Below, one piece after another: positions 49,086 to 60,985 of a DNA stretch of 64,000 nt. The DNA comes from Mugil cephalus (taxonomy: Eukaryota; Chordata; Actinopteri; Mugiliformes; Mugilidae): positions 25,727,501 through 25,791,500 of the forward strand of contig NC_061772.1 of NCBI RefSeq assembly GCF_022458985.1. The letters run 5' to 3'. The first letter of the stretch is position 1, and each line of letters begins with the position of its first letter. The notes beneath the pieces were generated by a model. The model was not told the DNA's origin. It was given only the letters and a program-made list of their open reading frames with translations, and did not search any database. The translations under genes and the position numbers were made by a program.

Positions 49086-50437
49086 CAGTCCCGCTCACCA
49101 TTATTGGCACCCATTCATTTTTTGCATAACCTCAATATCTTCAGAAATAAATGGAAATGTACCAAATTTATATCCTCAGGATCTCTGGAGGTCCAAAGTA
49201 ATTTAAGAAAGAAAATAGTTTTTTAGACTTACATATTGTTGTTATTTCAAAGAACAGAAAAAACAGCATGTGCAGCAATAATGGCACCTCTTTAATATTT
49301 GGTCGCACCCTTTGGCAGTGATGACAGCCTCCAAATGTTTCTTGTAGCACTTCTCAGCTGGTATTTTCTCCCACTCTTCCTTTGCAAATTGTTCAAGCTC
49401 TTGAACGTTTGCAGGTTTCTTTTCCCCAATGGCAGATTTCAGCTCATACCAAAGCTTTTCAGTCGGATTGAGGTCAGGACTCATTGCTGGCCATTTTAAA
49501 AGAGTCCATTTTTTCCTCTTCAACCATTCCTGGGTGCTATTGGATGTGCGCTTTGGGTCTTTGTCTTGCTGGAGGACCCATAATATTCGACTCAAACCAA
49601 GTTTTCTTACTCTGGGTAGGACATTTCGCTCTAAAATCTCTTGATAATTCTCTGATTTCATGAGTCCTGTGATATGGTCAAGGCCTCCAGTACCAGATGC
49701 AGCAAAGCAGCCGCACAGTTTAACTGTTGATAGGGTGCTCTTTTCCTTGTAGGCTTCATTGCACCGTTTGTAAACAAACTGTTGGTGTGCATTGCCAAAA
49801 AGCTCTATTTTTGCTTGATCTGTCCACAGAACACATTCCCAGAAGGATTTTGGTTTGTCCAGGTACTCTTTGGCAAAGATTATTCGTTCCTTTTTATGTT
49901 ATAAGAATGGTGTCTTCCTTGGCCTTCGCCCATGAAGCCCAGTTTGGTTTAGTGTGCGGCGTATGGTACTTGAAACCATGACCCCAGACTGTTCCAGGTT
50001 GGCCTTCCTTTTTTCCAACATTCGCACCAACCTCCGAAGACTTCTCTCATTAATTTTTCTCTTCCCCCCACATCCAGGGAGGTTCTTGACAGTTCCATGC
50101 TTGGCAAACTCCTTACTAACATCACGCACTGTAACTGAAACGGGGATACCAAGGTCTTTGGAGACGGCCTTATACCCTTTGGACATCTTGTGTTTGCCAA
50201 TTATCTCACTTCTTATGTGCTCAGACAGCTCCTTTGTCTTCACCATTGTGACAGAGGAACAGGGGATAACAGACGGCTTTTTAAAACACAGACGTCGTCA
50301 TTCATTGGCTAATTCATGTCACATGGGCACAGACAACTTATCACAGGTGATTCTCATTTGTGATTTACCACAAGTGAGTCACAGTGTGTTACCATTCTGA
50401 TTTAAACCAAAGTGTGCCAATAACAGTGACTCAGCAA
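49086..50437 (-). mobile_element. nearly full-length Tc1-type transposon
   Basis: The left end CAGTCCCGCTCACCATTATTGGCACCC begins after a TA. The right end keeps the inverse core GTGTGCCAATAACAGTGA (50,412-50,429) but its outermost bases are lost. The interior carries a transposase on the minus strand. At about 1.35 kb the size is normal for Tc1. Confidence 0.9.
49242..50246 (-). pseudogene. Tc1 transposase, one in-frame stop and a terminal frameshift
   Basis: Read from 50,246 down, the frame gives MVKTKELSEHIRSEIIGKHK and further helix-turn-helix DNA-binding sequence, with a basic GRRP motif near codon 110. A single TAA at 49,899-49,901 (codon 116) interrupts the frame, which then continues unbroken. 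Catalytic residues of the DD34E type remain: VLWTDQAK, LQQDKDPKRTSN and SPDLNPTEKLWYELK. Near the end AAAGGGTGCGACC appears to carry one extra base relative to the usual KGATKY-type end, adding a spurious tail. So few lesions suggest a recent loss of function. Tc1 transposases bind the terminal repeats and cut and paste at TA sites. Confidence 0.9.
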
Positions 50438-51969
50438 GCTTTAAGTTTTTGTTTTTTCCTCCCATTGTTTATTGTTTGAAATTGTTTATCATTTGCTCTT
50501 TTGTATCAAACATGAGTTCTCTATAGAAAAGAACTGTTTCACATGATTCATTTTTTTTCAGAAGATATTCCACATTATGTACTTAATCTTCATGGGTGTC
50601 AGTAGTGGTGAGCAGGACTGTACATCAGCTTTGGTTTGTGGTGTAATTTGTGAATGTACTGCAAGTTTAACTGTGACAGTATCATATAACATAACAATGT
50701 CAAATGTTGAAAATGTGGTGTGTTATGTGCCAACGTTATGTACTTCTTTAATGCATGCTGCATGTTTATAAAGTTCTATAAAGTCAACGTAGAATATTAT
50801 TCTACAGAATAGTTTCTTAGCGTCTGAACAAGCATTAGTAAGGTTTGTTTCTTTAAATGTGAATTGAAAAATCACTGTGATGTGTTAACGTGTATTTTAT
50901 TGATCAGTCATCATGTACATGGGTTTCAGTCGTCTGCTACTCATGCATTTCAGTGAAATGTACACGAAAAAAAAAAAAAAGCTCCATAATAAAAACGATC
51001 ATCTGAGCAAATGTAATTTGCACGTGCCAATTCTCATCTTCTCCTAAATACATGTGCCAGTTTACAAATAGCACAGTGCTGACTCATTAGCCGTCTTTCT
51101 AACATCAAAGCGCTCTCATGCTAAATAATCATATCGAGGTTGATTTCGTCTGGATTCCTTTGAACTGTTCTCAGAAAGTTGGCCTAAAATGATCAGACAA
51201 ACGAACAAACCAACCCCAGGCATTCACATGTACAAGGATTAACGTCACCGTCCACACACACACACACACACACACAAAGCAAACAAAACATGTTTCCACC
51301 AACAGATAAATCAAAGGGTAAGACGAGGATTTTTAAGCCATTTTTAAGCCATTTTTAAACTTAATAGCACCCTCTAACATCACATTCTCTCCCAAATCTG
51401 GGTCCAGGTGTAGTTCACCTGGATTTAAATCCTGTCCAGTTCGGGCTGATTAACCGGAGGTACCGTGGTAGCAAGAAGAGGCACCGTTATAATATGCTAA
51501 AGAACACAGTGGTTGCTTAAAACATGATTATTGATGCTGAGGTATGAAATTAAAGTGAAAACATTCGACTTGAAGTAGATACTCTCCCGTCTAATTAGGA
51601 TTTGCTAAAGGCATAAATGTGTGAGTTATGTTTCAAGACGTATTTGCATATTAATACACATAGTTCATGTATTCAAGGCACTCAAAGGACATACTATATG
51701 TCTCAACTTGGAGAGAAGTAATAAAATTTAGGAATGTATTTAAGAAAAAAAATCTGCCATCAGTTTAGGTGTATGACAAGAACACAGTGGTATATATATA
51801 TATATATTTAGGTTTTTAAATGGATCCCGCATTCATATTTTAAGTATTGACGTATAATTGCCAAGCCATTAAGTTTTAATGCAGCAGTTTCTCTGGATTA
51901 TTTTTGTTTTTTTTAAACCAATCACAGGCGTAATGGGAACACTTCCAAGGCTGCTCGGCCTGAGGCGCC
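50438..51969. other. intergenic and probable lims1 3' untranslated region
   Basis: The long 3' untranslated region of lims1 (minus strand) probably fills much of this stretch to about 50,880. Contains (AC)n at 51,253-51,276 and (TA)n near 51,791-51,806. No other gene seen. Confidence 0.4.
50896..50901 (-). terminator. possible lims1 polyadenylation signal
   Basis: AATAAA on the minus strand, about 1.07 kb past the distal stop codon. Other AATAAA-like sites exist, so use is uncertain. Confidence 0.35.
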
Positions 51970-52084
51970 TCACTTCCGTCCCAACGACTCCGCCAGCTTC
52001 TTCAGCCTTTTCTTCAGCTCAAGAGGAAACTTCTCGTAGCACTTTTTACAAACGGGCTTCATGTCAAACTCAACAAACTTGTTC
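51970..52084 (-). CDS. lims1: lims1 last exon 10b (distal, canonical)
   Basis: Acceptor CCCTCTTTGCAG. Encodes [20 protein letters not shown] then [17 protein letters not shown] and TGA, close to the known LIMS1 C-terminus. Confidence 0.95.
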
Positions 52085-55000
52085 CTGCAAAGAGGGGATA
52101 CGAGGAATGAAAAAAAACACTGAAATCTGTGGGAGTCTGAATTGACCACTTTGTTTTTATACCTAAAAAAATAACCTGACGATGAATCTAATCCTTAGCT
52201 GGAGCATATGTACTAAATAATCAGCATGGTATTGGTTTTAGTTTCGAAAATAGGTGAGAAACAATGACATGCCACGAGGAAACACAGAAGAAGAGGAAGG
52301 CGGAGGAAGCACCAACCAACACACGGAGCGGTGAGTTGTAAAGAACAGTAACTCTACAGACAGACGGCAGGTTTTTTCTTGCGGTCTTTGGCGTCTCGCT
52401 CGCGTCGGGCCAAGCGCCGCTTCAGCTCCTCGGGCATGCGCTCATAGCAGTGCTTGCACACTGGCCTCAGGTCAATTTCAACAAACTTATCTCTGGGTTA
52501 CCACAGATGTAGCAGGTGAAGCATATAAGAAGAGAAATTGGAAGGGAAATAAGGGGGGAAAGGAAAACAGACGAGAAGGGGAAGGGGTTGTGAGAGAAAA
52601 ATGAAAAACACACAGAGACAAGTGTTAAGACGAGAAGAGTTTTAGAGGAAACTCGAGAGGACAGGCGGTTAGTAAATGTACACAGAGCTGGGTAATAGAG
52701 CCAAAAAATTAAATGGGCAAGTCATGATTTTAATCAATGTTTTTTCTATCTATTTTCAATCACCGAATAAGAACAAGAAAATTTAATGTGGTATCAATGC
52801 GCAGTAATTAGGGATGTCCTGATCAGGAGGTTGGCATTGAGGAGAATCCAGACATTTGTGAAATGAGTGGATCACATCGGGCTTCAGCCAAGCCCAATCT
52901 TTTCAAGTTATTTCTTTTTAGACTGCCACAAACCAAAGCTTCCAACTGGCAAAGCTGTCAATAAATAAATAATAAAACACGTTTTATTGGTGCCTGGCTG
53001 GCATCAAAGCTGCCACAAATCTAAGAAAATGACCCAAAATCACATGAGTAAACATGTTGTAGTGATGAGTATCATCAAGTTTTTATCCGATACCGGTGTT
53101 AAAGCGCTACTTTTGAAATGGAAATGCGACAACCTTTGTGCAAAGACGGTGCCTTTTTTATTTTTAAGGCATTTTCTAACGTGCAAGTTGAACAGAATAT
53201 TAATTTAAATAACATAAATACAACTAAGACTAAAAAATAAATTAACAACTCTCGTAGTACTTTCAATTTTTATGTGTTTCAAAAGCACCTTGAAACTTTC
53301 AGCAGTTTAAATGACCATGTTAGCCAGAGCGGGGACTCGCGGACTCAGGGCTGGGACTCTCTTCTCTGAGGCTGCTGCTAATTGCGCTGGAGGCAGCAGA
53401 TGTGCTTAACATGGGGTCTGGCGGGCTGTCAAAGACGCTGCATTTCTTGGCTTTTAAAAAAAAAAAAAGTGCTGTGCAATCGTCAGGTGTTAAATCAAAT
53501 TCCGAGGTGTTACATCTCTTGCACAATATTGGATTCTGAGCACTTGTTGCAGGTTAGAGAGTCATCTGTGCATCTTCTGAGGTGAAGTCCAGCCAAACTT
53601 TTGGCCTAAGACATTTTGAAGGTTCACTTCCATCCATGCAGGTGCAAAAACTGACATGATGCCATGTGTAGCATTGGTGCAGCAATAGAGCTAAGAGGGC
53701 TCCAATTAAATATTCAGTTTACTCCCATTAGAGTCAGCACCGGTACCATTGTGGTACAGAGTATTGGTGCCCGCCCCTAGGTTGTGTAGGGTTATGGAGT
53801 TTGTGTCAGCATTAGATGATTTCTGGAGCCAGGGTACAAGCTACTCTCTCCTTGTTATGTTAGCTTTAACGCTGACAGTGCTCGTCCAGTCACATGGTGC
53901 ATATGTGATCTAGGAGAATACAAGTAAGCTGAAGACAAGTCTACGATCTGACCGGTACAGAATATTAAAAGATTGGTATGGAATTGCGGGACCTCTCTAT
54001 TAACAAATCTATCATCTCTAGTGCGCCTGCTTTCACCACTGTGTGTTTAATTAGCCATGCGCTCAATTTATGCCATATTCTTCCTCTATAACAAATCACC
54101 GCTGCTGAGCAGGAAAATGAGAATAACACGGGACAACGGCCACATGCTCACGTCAGCCTACACACTTCAACTGGTCCACAGATCTGCTGTTGTTGAGGAA
54201 AAAAACTATGTGTTTTGGTCCACATTTTTGCAAACACTGAATTTTTTGATAGTGTATGAATAAGTACAGTGTCTTTTCCCAATGTGAAATGCTAATGTGA
54301 CAGTTTTATTTCATTTTATTTGATGTTTTATATTAACGGGTTTCAACTGAGGTTGTTTTGTAAATGTGCTTTAGAAATACTAAATAACTTTCCAGCAGTT
54401 TCTTTCCATTTGCATCCTGTCCTGCATGATGCTGGAAACTGGAGGCAGCTAAGGTTTGTTGTTTTGTATCTCGGGTTTTGGAGTTAACAACAGAACCTCG
54501 TATTTTTCCCCTTTTAACTGCATGTTTTGTTTCAGGTGCTGCATCATATTTAACCTTGACTTCCTCAGACCCTGCTTCCTCATATGTGAACGTTAAATTT
54601 TAGGTTTGTAGCGACTTCTTCTGCTTCATTTAGACTTTTATCCTCATAGCTACATAATAGTTGGGATAAGTGGATTCATTCTGCAGCCAATCACACAACA
54701 AAAGTGGACAAGGTACAAAATCACATGAAATTTTACAGTTTGACAAGATATAACTTCACTAATTAGCAAATACCCATTTGAGGAGACTGGGAATTCATTA
54801 TGTGCAATTCTGTTTTTGCAAAGCCATTTTTAATTTTATATTTTATTATATATTGGTGACTTTATTATATTGTACAGGGAAATAATCCCTGTGTCCACAT
54901 CTGAGGACATTTTTTATTTATTTTTTTCAAAAAACTACTTCCTGTCAAAGATGATGCTTCATTTTTATACTTCTTAGGTCCTGCTAATCCTAAATATATT

Positions 55001-58000
55001 GGAGAAATAAAAATGCATACCAAGCTCAAGCTCAGGTCTCAGGAGGTTAATAAACTTTTCACACAGAACGTGTCCATATCAGTGTAGTATTACTCTAGCT
55101 TGTTAAGAGGAGAAGGCAGAAGGTCCTTTTGGTATTTTCCATTTCATTTGTCAGAGAAAAAGTCAAATGAATTGGTTTTATTGCCCAGCCCTCATTTGTA
55201 CATGGCGAGTAAAAGACGCTACACTCTGTAAGCTTCATCACTTACTTGAGGGTCAGCTTCGTGTTGCAGGTGGAGCACGAGAAACAAGTGACACACCACG
55301 CCTTGTTGAGGGCAGACACAACTGAAGAAATCACAGGGGACAAGCAAATCGTAAACATTTAAATGCTTCCAAAAAAAAATTAAAAAAATAAAAACTCTGT
55401 GAGAACACCATAGTGATTACATGCTTAATCACATCGATACTCACCGTCGCCTTCAATCACACGGTTGCAGTGATAACACACATCACCAAAGAGCTTGATA
55501 ACAGGGGAAACAAGGAGATTAGGTGTTTATCCGGCATACACACATTATATCACTGGATAAAGAAATATGGGTTTATTATTATTATTAATGCTGTGACATT
55601 TTCTGAGTCCCTACTAATATCGCGATGACTGTCACGTCCTCTAAAGCTAATATTTTAATTGGCTTTTGTTTGTTTTGTTTTTTTTGTTTTTTCTTACCTG
55701 GTTATAATGAGTCTCACAGTAAGCCAAACCTTTCCTCTCATAATGGCGATGACCCAGGAAAGGCTTCTCGCACTTGGCACACACAAAATGCTGTAAACAA
55801 AAACAAATGCTGCTGAGGGAAAGGGCACCTCGGAAAAAAAACAAAAAAAACAACCTATGTGCATGTTATGTAGAAGCTGCCAAGACACACGGAGAGAATG
55901 CAGATTTATTTTCTAACTGTCAGAAACATGAATATTACATAAAAATGAATATGTTTACAGGGCGGCACAGTGTTGTGATGGTTAGCGCTGATGCCTCCCT
56001 GTGTCTGCGCGGGTTCCAAAGACATGAAGACATGCTCGTTAGGTTAATTGGTGGTTCTAAATTGGCCATAGGTGTGAATGTGAACGTGAATGGTTTGTCT
56101 GCCTGTGTGTGGTTACAGAAAATGAATGAATATATTCACATGCCACCACAACAACAGACCTGACCACTGGAAGAATATGCATTAAAACCCTCCTATAGTG
56201 TTGTTCTGTTTATAAACCACGTTTGGCCTCCAGCTTTATGTGGAAATGATCGACTGGTGATGTGCCCGGAGTGGTTTTTCTTTTTTCTTTTTTTTTAATA
56301 GCTCTATATTTCAGCGTCTTGCCAGGCAAATTCCTGCAGCGATTAGATGCTAAATTAATTTCAGCTAATTACCATCTTTAGCATTAAATTGACTGTGACA
56401 CACGGTTAATATGTCTTGAGGTTTTTTTTTTTGAGGAGTACATAACTCGGCAGCCTCCAGACAAATGAACACACAAGTTGATGTGCTGCTCTCCGCCTCG
56501 GAAAAAATAATCTTCTCAAAAGAGCCAACATGTCTCTACTGACTTAAATGAGCTAATTTACAGCGTTTTGGTTCTGAGTTGGTTTATTTAACAATTTTTT
56601 TCTTTTCTTGAGTGCATGTATAGCAACTAAAGATTTTATTTTTTCTGCTTTTTCGTAAAGGCTGAATTACATATAATATGTACTCTAAAGTATTCTCCCT
56701 GTAATTCAACTTTCAATAAGACAAGATAATTTGTCATTAGTTTTTGTGTTTAATGGTCCAAAATGAGCCAAGTTGGCAAATGGAGAGGTCATTACAGGTT
56801 ACACTTGAGCAATCTTTGGTTTTAGATTACAGAAAAATATAAAGTATTCTATGCTTACTTGTTTCTAAACAAACACCACATCACGAACAAAGTAAAAATT
56901 ATCCTGATTGTGAGAGTAAGCCCTAAAAGACCTCGGCTTTCTTTACGAGGAGCTAACTCTGCAGGCGATCGAGGCCTTAAAGGCAGCAATATGTAACAAA
57001 CATACTTCAAAACTGCACAAACGTAGCAGTGCACTGATAAATTGCCCTAATTCTTATTCACAAACCTCCACATGCCACTGCTTGCCCATGGCATTGACGA
57101 CGCGCCCCTCGATCGGTCTCCTGCAGGCGCCACAGATTGGTACACCCATCTTGTCGTGGCAGGGCAAACAGTAGAGCTCTCCTTTCAGTTCCCTGGCTTC
57201 AGCCGTCAACTCTTTCCTGGGGACAAAAAGAATAAAGATAGAAACACATAAAACAGGCACTGACATAGATCATTTATATGTGGAATTTACATATATTCTG
57301 TAGCGAGTGGGAGTGTGTGTGTCGTGGAGCGGTAAAACTGACCCACAGTTGCTGCAGTTGAAGTGGTCTGGGTGATAGGGGTCATTCTTAAAGATCAGTG
57401 GCTGCTCTTCGATGATGGCGTGGCACTTCTGGCAGATGTATTTGCCCAGGCCGCGGGCTTTCTCTCGGTTATGACACGGGCGACACAGGTGCCTGAGGTG
57501 AGGGGTGGAGGGCAAAACGTAAAGGGCGTCAAGACAAATTATTCCCTCGGTCATAGCTGCTCACGTACCACAGTTTTTTGCAAAAATCAGGAGCTCGACG
57601 TGCGTAAAACACCTGTTCGATATGTTGTCACTCTTGTTATATTAAGACGGTCATAAGATGGGATGCTCACCTGCCAGCATTTTTGACAAAACCCACATCT
57701 GCGAGAACCGTCTTGCAAATGTCGCAGCAGAAGCAGTCGGGGTGCCAACTATTGTTCATGGCCTTAATGACACGACCGATGATGAACTCCCCTGAGGGAC
57801 ATCACAAGAATGAGATCAGTCAATTTTTGACTTCTCCAGTATTCGTTGGGACTTTTTAAGATTACTTTTTTTTTTTTTAATCATCACCATAAAGTAGTTC
57901 CTAATGAGCCCTGGGTGACAAGTAATGCAAAAACCAATACATTTTAATTATCCATTTAATTAAATTATGTCTGTCTCTTCTTTGACACAGTTAAGCGATA

Positions 58001-59767
58001 TTTAAATTACGCCTGAGGGAGGCAAAGAAGACAAGCCATTTTGGGTGACCTAAAAACAAGTGGGAAGTTCTAAATAAAAAGTACAAACAGACTAAGAGTC
58101 TCATGAGGGTAAACTTCAAACTAAATGAGGAATTGTACACATAGCTTTGTTATACAATGCTGCAAAACATATACGCAACATCCAGAGCAGACAGTGAAGC
58201 AGAAATGTTGCCAACATGTTATTTTTCCATGTCGCTTCACTTCATTTTTGAGCTTGGATTAAAGAACACTCACCACACTGGTGACAACAAGGAGCAAACA
58301 GCATCTGGAAGTCGTGTTCACAATACTTTCTTCCTTCAAACTGGAAACAGAAACACACAAAACATTACTTAAAAAATTGCACAAGACAAATCATCCCCAC
58401 AGATGCAGTGTACAGAGATCACCTCCTTGTTATGATGAGGCCATATTGGGGAGTATGCATAAGTGTAGTACGTTGTGTGTCGTGTGTGTGTGCATGAATG
58501 AGGGTTATAGGGGGTTTAGGGGCGTTTGTTTTTAATGTAAAGCTCTTTGTGTTGCATCGTTTATGTACGAAAAGTGACATGTAAATAAAGTTTGATCTGA
58601 TTTGAGGTGTGAAATGAAATAAAGCGAAGCGAGTGCGCTACCTCGTAGAAGAGTCCCTCCGGAAACTGCTGGAAACACTGGGCGCAGACAAAACACTGCT
58701 CGTGGTACAGCTCTCCATTGCTATTCACGATCTTCTCGGTCGCTGCAAAGCCGCTCTTGCATCGCTCGCAGGCTGCATTGGCTAGGGCATTAGCCATGCT
58801 GTTGCGTGAAATAATAAAGTACACATTAGTTCATTACTCGCCCCCCCTAAAATAGTCACTTGACATTCAGGGCCCGACAAACAGCTGTAACACAAGGCTG
58901 GACCAGTGTTTATCATTTCTCACATAACTCTCTACATTAACTGGTGAGCTTATTTCAGCAGCTGTCATGGTGGAGAAGAGCAATAATATGTGTACTCAGT
59001 AACACTCTTGCTCACTGCATAGTCATACCCTAATTTGGTGGAGGAATAGTGGTAATGAGGTGTGGCTGGCACTGCAGTATTAAAAGATGTAACCTTGTTT
59101 TAATATATTACCTAAATGCTTATTTACTGACAGCACCAAGTCATATTTTAATATATATACAGTCCTCACATTAGCCAAACTTGGACCTCTCACGTATTTA
59201 ACTAATAGCATTTAATCCTGACAGAGAATATTCTTAAACTAGATGTTAAAACTGATTGAAACAGCTGTAGCTAATGCAAACAAAGTTTTTAGCTCAGTAT
59301 TTGTGAACCACACATTACCTGAACTAATTTCACTTTAAATTAACCATTATTATTATGCACTTAAAAGAAAACGATTCTTAATAAATAAAAAATAATTAAC
59401 AGATCATTGTATCATTCAAAGGGAACCAGGCTAGGCTAACCAGATAGCGTGCTATCCATCCAATTAGCTTCAATATGAAAAAGAAAACTAACGTAATTTT
59501 AACTGAATGCCGCATAATTTCACGTATCGTATGTGAAACAAACTTAACACTTAGTGTTGGACGTATTTACCGATAAAAAAAAAAACATTTTGCCAGTGCT
59601 TTAAAACGTGGCAGAGGCTAGCTGCCTATAGCTACGTTGGGTTAGCTTCCGCTAGCTCCAAGGCTAGCAGGGACCTGTTAACCTCATCTAAAGTCAGGGG
59701 TGGTTTACGTTTGCTGCCACCTTCTGAGATGAACTTACCTGCCCGGCATCCCTGCCACGCCCAGCAT
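51970..59767 (-). CDS. lims1: LIMS1 / PINCH-1, five-LIM focal adhesion adaptor, ten coding exons with alternative last exons
   Basis: Ten exons on the minus strand join in phase to 335 aa (distal last exon) or 343 aa (proximal last exon). PINCH-1 binds integrin-linked kinase through LIM1 in the ILK-PINCH-parvin complex at integrin adhesions, and RSU1 through LIM5. LIM domains lie at about 20-72, 81-132, 145-195, 203-253 and 262-313. Segments such as [40 protein letters not shown] and [20 protein letters not shown] match vertebrate LIMS1 rather than LIMS2, which differs in LIM1 (LIMS2 has CQRCQARF) and at the C-terminus. The first ATG is in a short exon adding [10 protein letters not shown] before MANAL. 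All donors and acceptors are GT/AG. The gene looks intact and functional. Confidence 0.97.
52354..52492 (-). CDS. lims1: lims1 alternative last exon 10a (proximal)
   Basis: Acceptor GGTAACCCAG. Encodes [20 protein letters not shown] then a basic helix [20 protein letters not shown] and the end PAVCL before TAG. It completes LIM5 just as 10b does, so the two are mutually exclusive alternatives. The tail is longer and more basic. The last three residues fit a hydrophobic-x-hydrophobic (class II PDZ-like) end, which is only suggestive. Confidence 0.85.
52808..53790. repeat. degraded interspersed repeat in a lims1 intron (possibly hAT-derived)
   Basis: The stretches GGGATGTCCTGATCAGG and ATCCGATACCGGTGTTAAAG, and the mirrored-looking ACCGGTACCATTGTGGTACAG...TTGGTGCCCGCCCCTAGG near the other edge, resemble a diverged fish DNA-transposon derivative. 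No coding frame is left. The assignment is uncertain. Confidence 0.4.
54727..55051. repeat. dispersed repeat D, copy 2
   Basis: Second copy of 4,428-4,766, in the intron before the alternative last exons of lims1. Ends AGGTCTCAGGAGGTTAAT. Confidence 0.7.
55246..55321 (-). CDS. lims1: lims1 exon 9
   Basis: Encodes [20 protein letters not shown] and TKLTL plus two bases of the next Lys codon. Donor GTAAGT. The phase-2 end fits both last exons. Confidence 0.95.
55445..55493 (-). CDS. lims1: lims1 exon 8
   Basis: Encodes [16 protein letters not shown]. Donor GTGAGT. A 49-base exon, start of LIM5. Confidence 0.95.
55698..55790 (-). CDS. lims1: lims1 exon 7
   Basis: Encodes [20 protein letters not shown] through ETHYNQ. 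Acceptor TTGTTTACAG, donor GTAAGA. End of LIM4. Confidence 0.97.
55961..56138 (+). repeat. fish SINE/LINE-tail-like repeat, copy 2
   Basis: GGCGGCACAGTG...GGTTAGCGCTGATGCCTCC, CCAAAGACATGAAGACATGC, TTAGGTTAATTGGTGG and GGTGTGAATGTGAACGTGAATGG, with an internal deletion. Same family as 9,953-10,243, opposite orientation, in lims1 intron 6. Confidence 0.75.
57066..57216 (-). CDS. lims1: lims1 exon 6
   Basis: Encodes [20 protein letters not shown] through [10 protein letters not shown]. Acceptor TGTCCCCAG, donor GTTTGT. End of LIM3 and start of LIM4. Confidence 0.97.
57343..57492 (-). CDS. lims1: lims1 exon 5
   Basis: Encodes [20 protein letters not shown] through [10 protein letters not shown]. 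Donor GTCAGT. End of LIM2 and most of LIM3. Confidence 0.97.
57671..57791 (-). CDS. lims1: lims1 exon 4
   Basis: Encodes [20 protein letters not shown] through DVGFVKNAG. Donor GTGAGC. LIM2. Confidence 0.97.
58274..58340 (-). CDS. lims1: lims1 exon 3
   Basis: Encodes [20 protein letters not shown] and QC. Donor GTGAGT. Ends LIM1 and begins LIM2. This exon shows why LIM1 is not complete in one exon. Confidence 0.96.
58642..58798 (-). CDS. lims1: lims1 exon 2
   Basis: Acceptor CACGCAACAG, donor GTAGCG. Encodes [17 protein letters not shown] to GLFYE, most of LIM1. Confidence 0.97.
59739..59767 (-). CDS. lims1: lims1 exon 1 (start exon)
   Basis: ATGCTGGGCGTGGCAGGGATG..., followed by donor GTAAGT. 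Adds MLGVAGMPG and two bases that combine with the next exon to make Ser. Initiation at the MANAL methionine in exon 2 is possible from other transcripts. Confidence 0.75.
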
Positions 59768-59950
59768 CACGTATTAACACCGCACCACCGACAAATGAAT
59801 TAACGACAGCCCCACGGAGTTAGTCGAAGTTTTCGGGGGATAGAAGCAGACTCGTTCCCGTAAGCGCGCCCCCCCACGTAGACAACACCACGTGGACGCG
59901 CGTTCCAAGCAAAGCTCGTCCGCGACAACCATAAAGCGTTTCTGTAAGCA
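59768..59950 (-). promoter_or_regulatory. probable lims1 promoter and 5' untranslated region
   Basis: The 180 bp upstream of the start codon are GC- and CpG-richer than their surroundings (CCCCCCCACGTAG, CACGTGGACGCGCG, CGTCCGCGAC), as in a CpG-type promoter. No TATA box is clear. CACGTG at 59,890-59,895 is an E-box. Confidence 0.45.
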
Positions 59951-60153
59951 GTAACCTAAATAATCAAATCTACGTTAAAATATTGCTGATTTGTAGAGAG
60001 ATGTCATGTATTTTATATTCTAATGTTACTGTAGACTTTAGATGCTTACATTTTGAATGAAATGTGGGCTTATTCACATTAATGTCATTATTAATAACCT
60101 AAATATTTGATTATTTCACCTACACTGACAATCACTGTTTGTATTCACTTATT

Positions 60154-60261
<108 letters not shown>

Positions 60262-60383
60262 AATATTCATTCTTCCATGTTGTAACTGCACCAGGAAGAA
60301 AAAAATGCATTCTCTGTTTTTATTTAATTTAAATCCATATGTCCATCTTTACATACACTATAGATATACATTAAATTGAATGA

Positions 60384-60545
60384 GTAGGTGTTTCCAAACT
60401 TTTGACTAGTAGTACATGTACATACATACTCTGCACTTAGTGCTTCTGCACTTTTGGTTAGATGCTAACTGCATTTCGTATTTTGCCTTGCATTTAAACA
60501 CGTGTAATGAAAATAAAGTCGAATCTAATCTAATCTAATCCAATC
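60384..60545. repeat. Tc1 end remnant and LINE 3' tail
   Basis: GTGTTTCCAAACTTTTGACTAGTAGTAC (about 60,387-60,414) resembles a fish Tc1 terminal repeat related to 26,266. Bases 60,425-60,545 end AATAAAGTCGAATC then TAATC units, like the 3' end of a fish L2-type LINE. Confidence 0.55.
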
Positions 60546-60879
60546 TTGGTCCACTTGCATTACTGCTGTGATCCGTCTGATATTTATGGCACGGTCTTGA
60601 AGGGAGAGACGGCCGCTCGAGTCATTAACCGCGAGGCCTTAGCACCATTCGGAGACGTCTGCACCGTTTGTTCTGCTGCGGCTAGAGCGGACGGTTCCTC
60701 TGCATCCGCAGAACATTGTGTCACGAAAACATGACTCAGACCTCTCATGCGGAGAACGACGTAAATCGTCCCTCACCCCCATCAGAGCCAAGCAGTTACC
60801 ATGGTTACTCGTATAGAAGTAATTCGTTAAAGGCCAGTTGTTGCCTCATCGTGTGCCTCCTGCTGGGGGGCGTCATTAA

Positions 60880-60985
60880 TATGGGGCCTGGTCTGGTTTA
60901 AGTGGGTGTTACATGACGGTCATGATGGTCAGTGTTATTTAATTCTACTGCCAGTGGTTTTAATGCTGTGGCTGATCAGTGTAAA
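60880..60985 (-). mobile_element. Tc1-related short element, copy 10 (fragment)
   Basis: GGCCTGGTCTGGTTTAAGTGGGTGTTACATGA, then GGTCAGTGTTATTTAATTCT and the end GCCAGTGGTTTTAATGCTGTGGCTGATCAGTG. Confidence 0.8.

Noticed and set aside
52484..52492. Reading exons 10a and 10b of lims1 as consecutive exons
   Set aside because: Exon 10a ends in a stop codon without a donor and encodes the same part of LIM5 as 10b.
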